DNA of 41,247 nt from Helicobacter anseris (GCF_003364335.1 NZ_NXLX01000014.1:1-41247); one strand, 5' to 3'. Shown: positions 17,805-27,914, numbered from the stretch's first letter. Numbers and translations: made by a program. The notes: generated from the sequence alone by a model not told the origin.

Positions 17805-18497
17805 CTATGGATTTAACTCTTTATAATGTTTTAAATAAACTTCATGCATAGACTTTTGTATCTCCTCATACCAATTGCTTCCAGCTTCTGGTGTAAAGGC
17901 ATCCATAATAATCATTCTTGCATTACTACTTTGACTTTCAAAAGGAGAGGTATGATACATCTTTTTGGTATTTACCAACACAATTGGTTGAACCTTAAGA
18001 TTAAACCTTTCTGCAAGTATTTTTGCACCTACTTTGAATGGTAAAAAATCTTCCAATCCTTTGCTTCTAGTGCCTTCTGGAAAAATTACAATAGGACGCT
18101 TTTGCTTGATTTTTTCTTCAGCAGTCTTTAATAAAAAGCTTAAACCTCTTTTATCTTCTCTATCAAGTAGAATCATTTCAGGACCCCTAAGAGCATATCC
18201 ATAAAAAGGTATTTCTCCTAATTGTTTTTTGGCAACCCAACATATATTTTGTGGATGATATGCCTCAAGACATAAAATATCAGTAAGGCTTTGATGATTC
18301 ATGATAATTAGTGTAGCACTTGTGTCAAAATCTCCTATTTTTTCTAGCTTGTATCCCCCTAAAAAAAACCAAGTTACACACCCTTTTCTAGCATTTCTGG
18401 CATTATTTTTATTTTTTGTAAGAAAAATAAAAAACATGATGATTGCAAGTCCAATTGCAATAAGTATGGTTGCATAAATTCCTCTAATTCTGCTCAT
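17805..18497 (-). CDS. plsC: 1-acyl-sn-glycerol-3-phosphate acyltransferase
   Basis: The 230-aa inner-membrane enzyme acylates lysophosphatidic acid to phosphatidic acid. One N-terminal membrane helix (8-27) is followed by the NHxxxxD catalytic motif (N67-H68 to D73) and the substrate-binding FPEGTR (139-144). The block RGPEMILLDREDKRG is the conserved third motif. It overlaps the upstream SH3 protein gene by 4 bp and is the last gene of the ctpA-to-plsC operon. Confidence 0.93.
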   Translation of the reverse strand: MSRIRGIYATILIAIGLAIIMFFIFLTKNKNNARNARKGCVTWFFLGGYKLEKIGDFDTSATLIIMNHQSLTDILCLEAYHPQNICWVAKKQLGEIPFYGYALRGPEMILLDREDKRGLSFLLKTAEEKIKQKRPIVIFPEGTRSKGLEDFLPFKVGAKILAERFNLKVQPIVLVNTKKMYHTSPFESQSSNARMIIMDAFTPEAGSNWYEEIQKSMHEVYLKHYKELNP

Positions 18498-19597
18498 TTT
18501 TTTCCTTTTTCAATCCATCCGATTTTACCATCTGATGTAATGATTTTATAAAAATTTCCGTGGGAGCCAATGATTTCTGCAAAAATTGGCTTTTCTACAA
18601 TAAGGAGAGTTGTCGAATTATGTGTAGGTAGTATTTTGATTACTTGCTCTTTTTTTAAAATAATATCATTGCGATAAAAGATATGCCAAAGTAGATAAAT
18701 AAATAATATTGCAATAAGTAATAGAACTATCTTTTTTCTATATAGAAAAATATAAATACCAATGCACCCAATGATTCCAATAATTAAAAAAAGAGTTGAA
18801 TATAATAAAAAGATATTTTTAGGTCTTAAATCATCTTGACCTGCAGTATTGTCTTGAGAGATGACAATGGGAATTGTGATATTTTCAAATTGATTTTTTG
18901 GTAATGAAAAAAAATCAAAACTAAAATTAGTGTATTTTTTTGGAAAAATACAATAATAAATTCCCTTATTATCCTCTATGGTTTGAAATTCTTGTTTGGC
19001 AATGTCTGGATAGGGGAGAGTAAAATCTTCCAAATTTGCATTTTCTGCTTCTAACTCAAAAATCAAAATATTGTGATATTCATCATATTTTTTTGTTTTT
19101 GCTCTTAGAATCTTTAAAGAATCTCCAAGCACTCCGGAATATTTAGGATTAGATTTTAGATTATAGATATCTAGAGAAATTTTTGGAGAGATTGCAATAT
19201 CTTGATATTTTTCATTTTGAGATATGGCAATGGCTTTTATTTGGGGCAATGAGGTATTTTTTGAGAGGATTTTATAGATATATTTTGCTTGATAGGTTCC
19301 ATCTGGCTGTAGTTTCCAAGCTAATTCATCTTCGTTAAGAAGTTTAATTTTGTTTTGTTTGATAGGGCTTTCAAAATTAACACTAAGGAGTTTTGCATCA
19401 GAAAGCAATAAAAGGTTATAAGTGACCTCTATTTTTTGCCCTATATAGAAAGTTTTATTTAAGAAATCTTGAGAGGTTATATTTTTGATATAAATAATTT
19501 TAGATGGAGAAAAAGGAAGTCTGAGTTCCTCTTGCTTTTGATCATCTTGAGAAAAAAGAGTAGAAAAAATAAGTAGAAGCAATAAAAGTTTTTTCAT
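18494..19597 (-). CDS. Membrane protein with periplasmic N-terminal part and C-terminal SH3-like domain
   Basis: The 367-aa product has a signal peptide (1-16, ending LFSQ). A large beta-rich periplasmic part follows (about 20-255), with segments like YIGQKIEVTYNLLL that faintly recall BatD-type Ig-like domains. Two close membrane helices lie near 262-308. The short tail resembles a bacterial SH3 domain (EIIGSHGNFYKIITSDGKIGW). The same kind of protein stands beside plsC and ctp in H. pylori (HP1349, recalled). Function is unknown; SH3b domains often bind cell-wall peptides, so an envelope role is possible. Confidence 0.75.
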   Translation of the reverse strand: MKKLLLLLLIFSTLFSQDDQKQEELRLPFSPSKIIYIKNITSQDFLNKTFYIGQKIEVTYNLLLLSDAKLLSVNFESPIKQNKIKLLNEDELAWKLQPDGTYQAKYIYKILSKNTSLPQIKAIAISQNEKYQDIAISPKISLDIYNLKSNPKYSGVLGDSLKILRAKTKKYDEYHNILIFELEAENANLEDFTLPYPDIAKQEFQTIEDNKGIYYCIFPKKYTNFSFDFFSLPKNQFENITIPIVISQDNTAGQDDLRPKNIFLLYSTLFLIIGIIGCIGIYIFLYRKKIVLLLIAILFIYLLWHIFYRNDIILKKEQVIKILPTHNSTTLLIVEKPIFAEIIGSHGNFYKIITSDGKIGWIEKGKK

Positions 19598-19605
19598 AAA
19601 TCTTA

Positions 19606-20259
19606 CTACTCACTTAGGGATTTTAGCATTTCTAGACCTACATCATTTCCAAGGATTTTTTCAATAGCTCGTTCTGGGTGAGGCATTAGTCCAAAAATAT
19701 TTTTATCTTTGTTGCATATACCTGCAATATTTTTTATAGAACCATTGGGATTATCTTTATAAGTAAGTAGAATTTGGTGATTTTCCTCAAGTGTTTCTAG
19801 TGTCTGAGAATCTGCAAAATAGTTCCCATCCGCATGTGCTATAGGCAATGTGATAGTTTGATTTTTTTTATAATTTTTTAAAAATTTATTGTCGTTATTT
19901 TGCACTATCAATTCTTGGTGTTTTGAAATAAAAGATAGATGATTGTTTCTTTTTAGAACACCTGGTAAAAGTTTAGATTCGGTGAGAATTTGAAATCCAT
20001 TGCAAATACCAAGCACAAATCCTCCATTATCAGCATATTTTTTAACTGCTTTCATAATTGGAGCAAATCTAGCAATAGCACCACTTCTAAGATAATCACC
20101 ATAGCTAAAACCACCAGGTATAACTACTAATTTTGTATTTTGTGGCAAGCTTTCTTGCCTGTGCCATATAATTGCTGTTTCTTGTTGGAGTTTTTCTTGA
20201 TATACGTATCGCATGTCCCTTTCGCAATTTGTTCCTAAAAATTGGAGAATAGCAACCAT
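19606..20259 (-). CDS. purQ: FGAM synthase subunit I, glutamine amidotransferase
   Basis: The 217-aa class I amidotransferase subunit supplies ammonia for formylglycinamidine ribonucleotide synthesis. The nucleophile is C86 in LGICNGFQIL, and the His-Glu pair is in MPHPERA (H194, E196). The N-terminal FLGTNCERD resembles the usual FGG-NC-D element of PurQ. It partners with PurS, encoded 4 bp upstream, and with a separate PurL not in this window. Confidence 0.95.
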   Translation of the reverse strand: MVAILQFLGTNCERDMRYVYQEKLQQETAIIWHRQESLPQNTKLVVIPGGFSYGDYLRSGAIARFAPIMKAVKKYADNGGFVLGICNGFQILTESKLLPGVLKRNNHLSFISKHQELIVQNNDNKFLKNYKKNQTITLPIAHADGNYFADSQTLETLEENHQILLTYKDNPNGSIKNIAGICNKDKNIFGLMPHPERAIEKILGNDVGLEMLKSLSE

Positions 20260-20263
20260 GTTT

Positions 20264-20506
20264 TTACTCTTCTATCTCAATATTATAGTCTTCAATTACA
20301 GTATTTGCTAGTAATTCTTGAACCATCTTTTCACATTCTTTTATGGCTTTTTGTCTATCATTATGCGCAAGGGTAATTGTGATTTTTTTACTCATTTTTA
20401 CAGATTGAACAGAAGCAAAATCTAGACTTTTTAGCGCATTTTCTATCGCTTTTGCTTCTGGATTTAAAACCCCATCTTTAAGATATACCAAAATATGTGC
20501 TTTCAT
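20264..20506 (-). CDS. purS: FGAM synthase subunit PurS
   Basis: The 80-aa protein has the PurS pattern: an N-terminal beta strand AHILVYLKDGVLNPEAKAI, then the KKITITL strand, and ends in the acidic YNIEIEE. PurS bridges PurQ and small PurL in the three-part FGAM synthase. It sits between purC (2 bp) and purQ (4 bp). Confidence 0.93.
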   Translation of the reverse strand: MKAHILVYLKDGVLNPEAKAIENALKSLDFASVQSVKMSKKITITLAHNDRQKAIKECEKMVQELLANTVIEDYNIEIEE

Positions 20507-20508
20507 TT

Positions 20509-21228
20509 TTATGCTCCTTGAGAGAGTATGCGTTTTAAAACTTCTTCATACGCAACTTTAACATTTCCTAAATTTTGTCTAAAGACATCTTTATCAAGCT
20601 TCTCATTTGTGTCTTTATCCCAAAATCTGCAACTATCAGGACTAATCTCATCAGCAAGGACAATTTGATTTTCTTTATTGATACCAAATTCTAATTTGAA
20701 ATCAATCAATCTTAGATTGACTTTGATAAAAAAATCTTTAAGAATAGTATTGATTTTTCTTGCTTGCGACTTTAAAAAATCCAAATCTTCTTGTTTTTGT
20801 GTAATATTTAGGATTTTACAATGCTCATCATTGATGATTGGATCGCCAAGTACATCATCCTTATAATAAAATTCGACTAATACAAATGGTAGCTCTAAAC
20901 CATCTTTAATGCCCAATCTTTTGCTAAGCGAGCCAGTTGCAACATTCCTTACTACAACTTCTATAGGCAGAATCCTTACTTTATCACATAATAAATGTGT
21001 AGAATCTAGAGTTTTTTTGTAATGTGTTTTGATACCATTTTTTTCTAAAAGCTCAAAAAGTAAGCTTGAAATTTTGCAGTTTAGTGCCCCTTTACCAGTC
21101 TCATTACCTTTTTTTTGAGCGTTAAAAGCAGTTAGGTCGTCTTTAAACTCTGCAATGATAAGATTAGCATCTTCAGTTGCAAAAATTTTCTTTCCCTTGC
21201 CTTCATAAATCAATTCTTTTTGTTGCAT
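20509..21228 (-). CDS. purC: SAICAR synthetase
   Basis: The 239-aa cytosolic enzyme ligates aspartate to CAIR with ATP. Family features are [11 protein letters not shown] at the N-terminus, [18 protein letters not shown], and [12 protein letters not shown] near the C-terminus. Its ATG overlaps the ctpA stop (TAATG). Together with purS and purQ it shows de novo purine synthesis. Confidence 0.96.
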   Translation of the reverse strand: MQQKELIYEGKGKKIFATEDANLIIAEFKDDLTAFNAQKKGNETGKGALNCKISSLLFELLEKNGIKTHYKKTLDSTHLLCDKVRILPIEVVVRNVATGSLSKRLGIKDGLELPFVLVEFYYKDDVLGDPIINDEHCKILNITQKQEDLDFLKSQARKINTILKDFFIKVNLRLIDFKLEFGINKENQIVLADEISPDSCRFWDKDTNEKLDKDVFRQNLGNVKVAYEEVLKRILSQGA

Positions 21229-22583
21229 TATTTTTCTGCTCCTTTATTGGATTTTTCTATAGGTTTTATAATATTCCAGCTTTTTAATAAATCTATAGCT
21301 GTTTTGAGTTGAATATCGTTATTGATATCATTGAGACTAAGCATATCTTTTTTATCCCCAGTAGTTTTTTCTTCTTTTTTGTTATCTTTTTTAGAATCTT
21401 CACTAATTTTATCAAGTTCGTTTTGGAGATGATTTTTTAAATCAGCTTCTTTGAGTGAAAAGCCACCATCACTTTGTGGCACTGCTCCAGGATGCACTAT
21501 AATATCAGGAGTTACTCCTATGGCTTGTATGGTTCTGCCACTTGGGAGGTAATATTTTGCGGTTGTGAGTTTAATTGCAGAGGTTGAATCTAGGGGTAAA
21601 ACTACTTGCACACTTCCTTTGCCAAAAGAATTTTCTCCAATAATCAAAGCACGCTTATAGTCTTGTAATGCCCCAGAGACAATCTCGCTTGCACTTGCGG
21701 TTCCACCATTGATTAGAACTACAATAGGTAAATTTTCATAAGGTGCTTTGCCATTGGCTTTATATTCAATATTTTCATTTTTAACCTTGCCTTTTTGAGA
21801 GACAATTACTCCATTTTTAATGAAAAGTTCTGATAATCCAACAGCTTGATTGAGTAAGCCACCAGGATTATTGCGTAAATCTAAGATAATACCATCAAGT
21901 TTTCCTGCTTTATCTAGTGCATTTTTTACAGAACTTGTGACATTTTTATCAAAAGAATTAACACGCACATATAAGAAATTTTCATTTTCAATTTTTCTAG
22001 TATGCACAGATTTAACTTGTATGATATCTCTAGTGATTTTAAAGTCTAGGGGTTTTGGAGCATTTTTTCTATAGATTGTAAGCTCAACAGAGGTTTTGGG
22101 TTTTCCCCTCATGAGATTTACTGCATCATCAATGCTCATATTCAGTGTGCTCTCATTGTTTATTTTTAGGATAATATCTCCGCTTTTTAATCCAGCTTTT
22201 TGTGCAGGAGTATCATCAAGTGGAGCAATAATAGTAAGAGCTCCATCTTTCATGCCAATGGTAATGCCAAGACCTCCAAATTCTCCTTCAGTTTGTGCTT
22301 GTAAATCTTTGAATTTCTTTTCTGTTAGGTAATCAGAGTGTGCATCAAGATTGGTCAGAAGACCTCCTATGGCCTTATCTATGATTTCTTTAATATCAAT
22401 TTCATCTACATAATAGTTTTCAACAGTATTGATAATTTTTGTAAGTTTGTCATAAGCTTCAATTCTTTCTTTTTGAGAACTTTTTTTTGTAGCAGAAGTA
22501 TCTGTTTGTGCATAAAGCACACCTAGCAGAAAGGTGATGGCAATTCCTGAGGCCAAAAAACCAGAGAGAAAAATTTTTTTCAT
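21228..22583 (-). CDS. ctpA: C-terminal processing protease (S41, PDZ)
   Basis: The 451-aa periplasmic serine protease has a signal/anchor sequence (1-25), a PDZ domain (about 98-175) and an S41 catalytic domain. The Ser-Lys dyad is S297 in GGTASASEI and K322 in [11 protein letters not shown]; the 25-residue spacing matches E. coli Prc. The C-terminus is a Lys/Glu/Asp-rich helix region. It is first in the ctpA-purC-purS-purQ-SH3 protein-plsC operon and diverges from clpB. Confidence 0.95.
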   Translation of the reverse strand: MKKIFLSGFLASGIAITFLLGVLYAQTDTSATKKSSQKERIEAYDKLTKIINTVENYYVDEIDIKEIIDKAIGGLLTNLDAHSDYLTEKKFKDLQAQTEGEFGGLGITIGMKDGALTIIAPLDDTPAQKAGLKSGDIILKINNESTLNMSIDDAVNLMRGKPKTSVELTIYRKNAPKPLDFKITRDIIQVKSVHTRKIENENFLYVRVNSFDKNVTSSVKNALDKAGKLDGIILDLRNNPGGLLNQAVGLSELFIKNGVIVSQKGKVKNENIEYKANGKAPYENLPIVVLINGGTASASEIVSGALQDYKRALIIGENSFGKGSVQVVLPLDSTSAIKLTTAKYYLPSGRTIQAIGVTPDIIVHPGAVPQSDGGFSLKEADLKNHLQNELDKISEDSKKDNKKEEKTTGDKKDMLSLNDINNDIQLKTAIDLLKSWNIIKPIEKSNKGAEK

Positions 22584-22736
22584 TTTGATAAACCTAAACT
22601 AAATGTGATTTTACAGAGTTTTTAATTTGTAATTAAAAATATAGAAAATTGGATTTTATCAAAAGATGGTCAAGTTTTGTTGAATTCGCTAAAAAACATC
22701 AAGAAAATGTAATTTTAGTTTAAAAATATAAAATAA

Positions 22737-22766
22737 CTTGACATTATTAGACTAAACTTATATAAT
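22737..22766 (+). promoter_or_regulatory. Consensus sigma-70 promoter with HspR/HAIR-like operator before clpB
   Basis: TTGACA (22738-22743), a 17-bp spacer and TATAAT (22761-22766) form a perfect consensus promoter. Overlapping the -35 is CTTGACA-N7-ACTAAAC (22737-22757), which matches the HAIR operator consensus CTTGAGT-N7-ACTCAAG at 10 of 14 fixed positions with exact spacing. HspR bound there would block polymerase. The consensus is recalled from the literature; binding is inference. Confidence 0.65.
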
Positions 22767-22804
22767 GCCTTTCATATAAAACTTAATAATTTAAGGAGTA
22801 TTTA

Positions 22805-25372
22805 ATGAATATTTTTGAAAAAATGACAAATCAATTAAAAGAAACTTTAGATTCTGCATTGGCTCTTGCATTGCATCAAAAAAATCAAGAGGTGGATTTT
22901 GTGCATATGATTTGGGCAATGCTTAGTAATTCTCAATCTTCTTTGTATCAAGTGCTTGATCAAATGAATTTGGATTGTGCGAGCTTAAATCTTGAAGCCC
23001 AAAGTGCTGCTGAGAGATTGCCTAAAGCTTCAAGCATATCTAAAGAAAATATGACATTATCACAAGGGTTGCAACAAGCATTGTTGCAAGCTGAGGGTAT
23101 GGCGGTAAAAAATGGGGATAAATTTATTGCAATTGATACATTTATCTTGGCAAATTTAGAGAATCTTAAGCAAATCTTTAGCACTAATATAGATTATTTA
23201 GAGCTTAAAAAAACTTTTGAATCTTTGCGTGCTGGGAGAAAAATACAAGATGCAAGTGGTGATGATGCCTTAGAATCATTGCAAAAGTTTGGTATTGATT
23301 TGACACAAAAGGCTATGGAAAATTTACTTGATCCTGTGATTGGAAGAGATGAAGAAATTACAAGAGTGATGCAAATACTTATCAGAAAAACAAAAAATAA
23401 TCCTATTTTATTAGGAGAGCCTGGAGTTGGTAAAACAGCTATTGTGGAGGGTTTAGCACAACAAATTGCCAAAAAAGAAGTTCCACTATCTTTACAAAAT
23501 AAAAGAGTGATTGCACTGGATATGAGTGCATTAGTAGCAGGTGCAAAGTATAGGGGGGAATTTGAGGAAAGATTAAAAAATGTTATTGATGAGGTTAAAA
23601 AAGCAGGAAATATTATTCTTTTCATTGATGAAATACATACCATTGTAGGTGCTGGGGCAGGTGAAGGGAGTATGGATGCTGCAAATATTCTTAAACCTGC
23701 ACTAGCTAGAGGAGAATTGCATACAATAGGAGCCACAACTCTAAAAGAGTATAGAAAATATTTTGAAAAAGATGCTGCACTTACAAGACGATTTCAGCCA
23801 GTAAATTTAAATGAACCTAGTGTGTCTGAAGCATTGCAAATCTTAAGAGGCTTAAAGGAAAAATTAGAAACACATCATAATGTAAGTATTACAGATTCTG
23901 CTCTTGTGAGTGCTGTTAAACTTTCACATCGCTATATTACAGATAGATTTTTGCCAGATAAGGCAATCGATTTGATTGATGAGGGTGCTGCGGAGTTAAA
24001 AATGCAAATAGAATCTGAACCTAGTGCTTTGAGGCTTATTAAAAGAAATATTCAAAGGCTTGAGGTTGAAAAACAAGCTTTGAATATGGAGGATAAACCA
24101 AGCAATCAAGCAAGATTAGATGAGATACAAAAAGAATTAGAAGATGCAATAGAAAAAAAGAATACCTTGCAATTACAGTTTGATAATGAAAAGACTGTAT
24201 TTAAGGAAATCGCACAAAATAAGAATGATATTGAAGCATTAAAAAGAGAATCAGAAATTGCTAAACGCAATGGAGATTATAATAAGGCAGCAGAGATTGA
24301 CTATAGCAAAATACCTCAAAAAGAGCAAAGACAAAAAGATTTGCAAGATAAATGGGAAGCTATGCAATCGCAAGGCACATTATTGAAAAATGCTCTTACT
24401 CAAGAAAGTATTGCAGAAATTGTATCAAGATGGACACAGATACCTGTCAAAAAAATGCTTCAAGAAGAAAAGGATAAGATTTTAAATATACAACAAGAAT
24501 TAAAAAAGAGTGTTGTTGGTCAAGATGAGGCGTTAAATGCCATTGCAAGAGCGATTAAGAGAAATAAAGCAGGTTTAAGCGAGAGTTCAAGACCCATAGG
24601 GAGTTTTTTATTTTTGGGACCAACGGGCGTTGGAAAAACACAAAGTGCAAAAACTCTTGCGCAATTTTTGTTTGATAGCCAAAAAAATCTCATTCGTATC
24701 GATATGAGTGAATATATGGAAAAACACGCAGCAAGCAGACTTGTAGGTGCTCCTCCTGGATATGTGGGTTATGAAGAGGGTGGTCAATTGACAGAGGCTG
24801 TGAGACGCAAACCTTATAGTGTAGTGTTGTTTGATGAAATTGAAAAAGCACATCCAGATGTTTTTAATATCTTGCTTCAAGTTTTAGATGATGGTAGGCT
24901 GACTGATAATAAAGGGGTAGTTGTAGATTTTAGAAATACTATTATTATTCTTACAAGCAATATTGGGAGCGATAAGATTTTAGAAATTTCTGACAAACAA
25001 GAGAGAGAAAAAGCTATACAAGATTCTCTTAAGGCATACTTTAAGCCAGAATTTTTAAATCGTCTTGATGATATTGTAATTTTTAATCCTTTGAATTTGG
25101 AGGGAATTGTAGAGATTGTAGATATTATGTTTGAAGATATTAGAAAGAAAGTTGCTGAGAGGGGAGTGCAAATTGAGCTTAGCAAAGAGGCCAAAGAATT
25201 TATTGCACAAGCTGGTTTTGATCCTATATATGGTGCAAGACCTCTAAAAAGAGCATTATATGAAGAAGTAGAAGATAGATTGGCAGAAATGATTCTAGAG
25301 GATAAGATAAAAGAAGGTGATACTGTAAAATTTGATTGCAAAGATGGCGAGATACAAGTAAAGGTTTGTTAG
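22805..25372 (+). CDS. clpB: ClpB protein disaggregase
   Basis: The 855-aa cytosolic AAA+ chaperone dissolves aggregates with DnaK. It has an N-terminal Clp repeat domain (1-145). NBD1 has Walker A GEPGVGKT (204-211) and Walker [11 protein letters not shown] long middle-domain coiled coil (about 400-530) separates ClpB from ClpA. NBD2 has GPTGVGKT (about 604-611) and [12 protein letters not shown]. Length equals H. pylori ClpB as I recall it. It is monocistronic behind a heat-shock-type promoter, with a good ribosome site (AAGGAG) and a G11 tract after the stop. Confidence 0.97.
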   Translation: MNIFEKMTNQLKETLDSALALALHQKNQEVDFVHMIWAMLSNSQSSLYQVLDQMNLDCASLNLEAQSAAERLPKASSISKENMTLSQGLQQALLQAEGMAVKNGDKFIAIDTFILANLENLKQIFSTNIDYLELKKTFESLRAGRKIQDASGDDALESLQKFGIDLTQKAMENLLDPVIGRDEEITRVMQILIRKTKNNPILLGEPGVGKTAIVEGLAQQIAKKEVPLSLQNKRVIALDMSALVAGAKYRGEFEERLKNVIDEVKKAGNIILFIDEIHTIVGAGAGEGSMDAANILKPALARGELHTIGATTLKEYRKYFEKDAALTRRFQPVNLNEPSVSEALQILRGLKEKLETHHNVSITDSALVSAVKLSHRYITDRFLPDKAIDLIDEGAAELKMQIESEPSALRLIKRNIQRLEVEKQALNMEDKPSNQARLDEIQKELEDAIEKKNTLQLQFDNEKTVFKEIAQNKNDIEALKRESEIAKRNGDYNKAAEIDYSKIPQKEQRQKDLQDKWEAMQSQGTLLKNALTQESIAEIVSRWTQIPVKKMLQEEKDKILNIQQELKKSVVGQDEALNAIARAIKRNKAGLSESSRPIGSFLFLGPTGVGKTQSAKTLAQFLFDSQKNLIRIDMSEYMEKHAASRLVGAPPGYVGYEEGGQLTEAVRRKPYSVVLFDEIEKAHPDVFNILLQVLDDGRLTDNKGVVVDFRNTIIILTSNIGSDKILEISDKQEREKAIQDSLKAYFKPEFLNRLDDIVIFNPLNLEGIVEIVDIMFEDIRKKVAERGVQIELSKEAKEFIAQAGFDPIYGARPLKRALYEEVEDRLAEMILEDKIKEGDTVKFDCKDGEIQVKVC

Positions 25373-25391
25373 TTTTTTTTGATAAAAAAAA

Positions 25392-25402
25392 GGGGGGGGG
25401 GG
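25392..25402 (+). repeat. G11 homopolymer between convergent clpB and rmuC
   Basis: Eleven G residues follow eight A residues in the 31-bp gap between two stop codons. TTTTTTTTGATAAAAAAAA (25373-25391 region) beside it can pair as a weak hairpin. It lies outside both reading frames, so length change would not alter either protein. Confidence 0.9.
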
Positions 25403-25403
25403 A

Positions 25404-26606
25404 TTAGCAATTGAGAGATTTTTTTGTTTTTACTCCAAGTTCTTCAATTTTTTGGAATCTAGATGTGAGATTTCCTTGTCCTGTTTGTAGTTTATTTTCC
25501 ATATCATCTTTTGCCTTTTGTAGTCTTTGTAGATGCATTTTGATATCTTCAAAGCTTTTGAGCACCCCCACAAATTTCTCATGAAACTTTCCTATTTCAT
25601 CGAATGCTTGTGTGATATTTTCATTGCGTTTGATATTAAGCCAAGTAATGCTAATAGTTTTAAGTGCCATAAAGAGTGTGTGCGGTGTTGTGAGATAAAC
25701 TTTTTTATTATAGGCATATTGATAAATATCGCTATTGGCCTCTATTGCAAGATCTAAGATATTTTGATAAGGAATAAATAATAATACAAAATCATAAGTA
25801 TCACTTTGGATTACATTATAGGGTTTTTGTGCAAGTTCATCTATTCTTTTTTTAAGATTTTGGTAAATTTCAAAGCAAACTTGAGAATCTATTTCTTGAA
25901 AATCAAAGCTATTAGGCAAACTAAACTTCGCATCAACTACAATGCTCTTATTTTTTTCAAGGTAGATGATTGCATCAGGTATATAGCTAGAGCCTTCAAT
26001 CTTGAAATGTTGCTGTAATTTATATTGCTCACCTTCTATAAGTCCGCTATTTTTTAAAATGCTTTTGAGTTGCAATTCTCCAAAGTTTCCTCTTGTCTTT
26101 TTATCTCCTTTTAGTATTTGTGCAAGCTTATTTGCCTTATCCCCGATGTTTTGTGTAAAGTCAAACATACTTTTTATTTGTGTTTCAATCTTGACTTCAT
26201 TTTTTACTAGCCGCTCAGAATAATCCTTAATTTGCTCTTTTAGGGGTGCAAAGATGGAATCAAGGATTTTTTTAGAATCCTCATTTATCATATTTTTATT
26301 TTGTGCTAATAAAAGATTATTTTGTGTCTGATAGTTTTCTTGGAGTTTTTTCTCAAGTATTTCAAGGTTTTGTTGATAATTTTTTTCAAGCAAGAGATTT
26401 TGTTCTTGATATTCTTGTCTTAAGCGTTGTTTTTCATTCTCAAAGTGCTGAATTTGATTTTTTAATGTTTGAGTGATGACTTTATATTCTGTAATTTGAT
26501 TTTGCAAAATATCTTTTGTTTTGTTGTTTTTTATAAGCAAAAAAGAAAGTAGAAGTGTAGTGCAAAAGCATAAAATACCAATCAAAAATACGAAATCAAA
26601 TGCCAT
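25404..26606 (-). CDS. rmuC: RmuC family DNA recombination protein
   Basis: The 400-aa product has one N-terminal membrane helix (4-24) and a long Gln/Glu-rich coiled coil (about 30-110). The RmuC domain follows, with TRGNFGELQLKSILKNSGL, YIPDAIIYL, VVDAKFSLP and FVLLFIPYQ, the DxK and other PD-(D/E)xK-nuclease-like elements. RmuC limits inversions and rearrangements in E. coli. It is the last gene of the long minus-strand cluster and sits 3 bp after the outer-membrane protein gene. Confidence 0.92.
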   Translation of the reverse strand: MAFDFVFLIGILCFCTTLLLSFLLIKNNKTKDILQNQITEYKVITQTLKNQIQHFENEKQRLRQEYQEQNLLLEKNYQQNLEILEKKLQENYQTQNNLLLAQNKNMINEDSKKILDSIFAPLKEQIKDYSERLVKNEVKIETQIKSMFDFTQNIGDKANKLAQILKGDKKTRGNFGELQLKSILKNSGLIEGEQYKLQQHFKIEGSSYIPDAIIYLEKNKSIVVDAKFSLPNSFDFQEIDSQVCFEIYQNLKKRIDELAQKPYNVIQSDTYDFVLLFIPYQNILDLAIEANSDIYQYAYNKKVYLTTPHTLFMALKTISITWLNIKRNENITQAFDEIGKFHEKFVGVLKSFEDIKMHLQRLQKAKDDMENKLQTGQGNLTSRFQKIEELGVKTKKSLNC

Positions 26607-26609
26607 TGA

Positions 26610-27914
26610 TTAAAAAGAAAAACTACCGCCAATTTGCAATGCCATATAGCGAGGAATATAGTTGTTATATCCAGCTTTTGTTCCAATTTGGAAAGCAATG
26701 TCAAACAAACCAAGAATATTAAATCCACTAGTTAAAATCAATCCATTGTCTTGACGTAAATCTTTCATTGCTCCAATACGCATATCAATAGTTTTAAGAT
26801 CAAATTTTAATCCACCGCCAATCATTTGACTATATTGTTTTTCATGACTATAGCTAAAAATTTCATTTGGCAGGATATCTGCATCAAAAGCTAGGGTTAC
26901 ATAAGGTTGATTATAAGCCATACCGACGCGATATTGAGGCTTTATCTGTATTTTTGTACTATCAAAATCAAATGTCGGGGTATTGATATTTTTAGCGACA
27001 AATCCAAAGGTAAGATAGCGAAATTTTGGAAGATCTAATCCATAGGTTACTCCTAAATCTACACCAAAACCATGGCGAGATTTTAGATTGGATTGAGTCT
27101 TAAAGCTAGAGATGATGCTATTGATATTAGTGTTTTTCCCAATAGTTACATCTTTTTCAAATAAGATTGCATTGAGGTATTTAAGATTGATTCCAAGATT
27201 GAGATTGGAGTTTTTAAAGAAAAAAGTCCTTGCATAGCTTAGTGGAACTTCAGAGAGAAGAAAGTTTCTTGTTGTGATACTTCCAATCTTGTCATTTTGG
27301 ATTGCATAGATTAGAGAATTGTTTTCATAAGAGGTTTTATTGCTACCTGAAGTTGTGCCATCAGCATTGACCTCATAATATTGATTATTGTTTTCTATGA
27401 TAAATTTCATATCTGAAATATTGCTATTTGCAGAAATATTGGAATAAAGAGAAGCGAAATATGCAATCCCCAAAGATCCAAAACTACCGCGCATAGCAGC
27501 AGGAGATAGTTGCAAGGAGATTCCATTTTGTGATGTAAAACTTAAATGATTTTGATTGAAAATATCATTTAGCGTTGTGATATCTTCATATAAGGTAGCC
27601 ACCTTGTCTTTATCTAGATTATTTTGCCCTGTCCCATTTGGTTGCAATGCAGCGGCATTATCAAGCATATTTTGAAAGTTAAATTTTGTCAATCTATCAA
27701 TATTTTTTTGTTGGTATCTCCCGCCAAATGTATAACCAAAACGCACTTTATTATCAATACTAATAAGTGCTGGATTGTAGTATGCACCAAAAGCAGAGCT
27801 TTCTAGTGCTACTCCTGCACCACCCATGCTAATAGAAGTATTACCCATATCTCCAAAATCAAGACCAAAGCTTAAGCTTGAGAGTATCAAAACATTAAGA
27901 ACTTTCTTTTTCAT
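26610..27914 (-). CDS. Outer-membrane beta-barrel protein, FadL/OmpP1- or TraF_2-like
   Basis: The roughly 434-aa protein has a signal peptide (first ~18 residues, ending SFG). Next comes the N-terminal signature MGNTSISMGGAGVALESSAFGAYYNPA, shared by FadL/OmpP1-type and TraF_2-type outer-membrane proteins. The rest alternates polar and hydrophobic residues as barrel strands, and the end is GGSFSF with terminal Phe. I chose the ATG at 27914 over the TTG at 27917 because AGAGG is better spaced. FadL relatives move hydrophobic compounds; the ligand here is unknown. The TraF label does not imply conjugation. Confidence 0.8.
   Translation of the reverse strand: MKKKVLNVLILSSLSFGLDFGDMGNTSISMGGAGVALESSAFGAYYNPALISIDNKVRFGYTFGGRYQQKNIDRLTKFNFQNMLDNAAALQPNGTGQNNLDKDKVATLYEDITTLNDIFNQNHLSFTSQNGISLQLSPAAMRGSFGSLGIAYFASLYSNISANSNISDMKFIIENNNQYYEVNADGTTSGSNKTSYENNSLIYAIQNDKIGSITTRNFLLSEVPLSYARTFFFKNSNLNLGINLKYLNAILFEKDVTIGKNTNINSIISSFKTQSNLKSRHGFGVDLGVTYGLDLPKFRYLTFGFVAKNINTPTFDFDSTKIQIKPQYRVGMAYNQPYVTLAFDADILPNEIFSYSHEKQYSQMIGGGLKFDLKTIDMRIGAMKDLRQDNGLILTSGFNILGLFDIAFQIGTKAGYNNYIPRYMALQIGGSFSF

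Noticed and set aside
23194-23736. A 180-codon minus-strand frame inside clpB
   Set aside because: The plus strand encodes an intact, well-conserved ClpB NBD1; the opposite frame is Ser/Leu/Ala-rich without any start signal.
26610-27914. Reading the TraF-like signature as evidence of a conjugation system
   Set aside because: Similar signatures occur in FadL/OmpP1-type porins; no other conjugation gene is present in the window.
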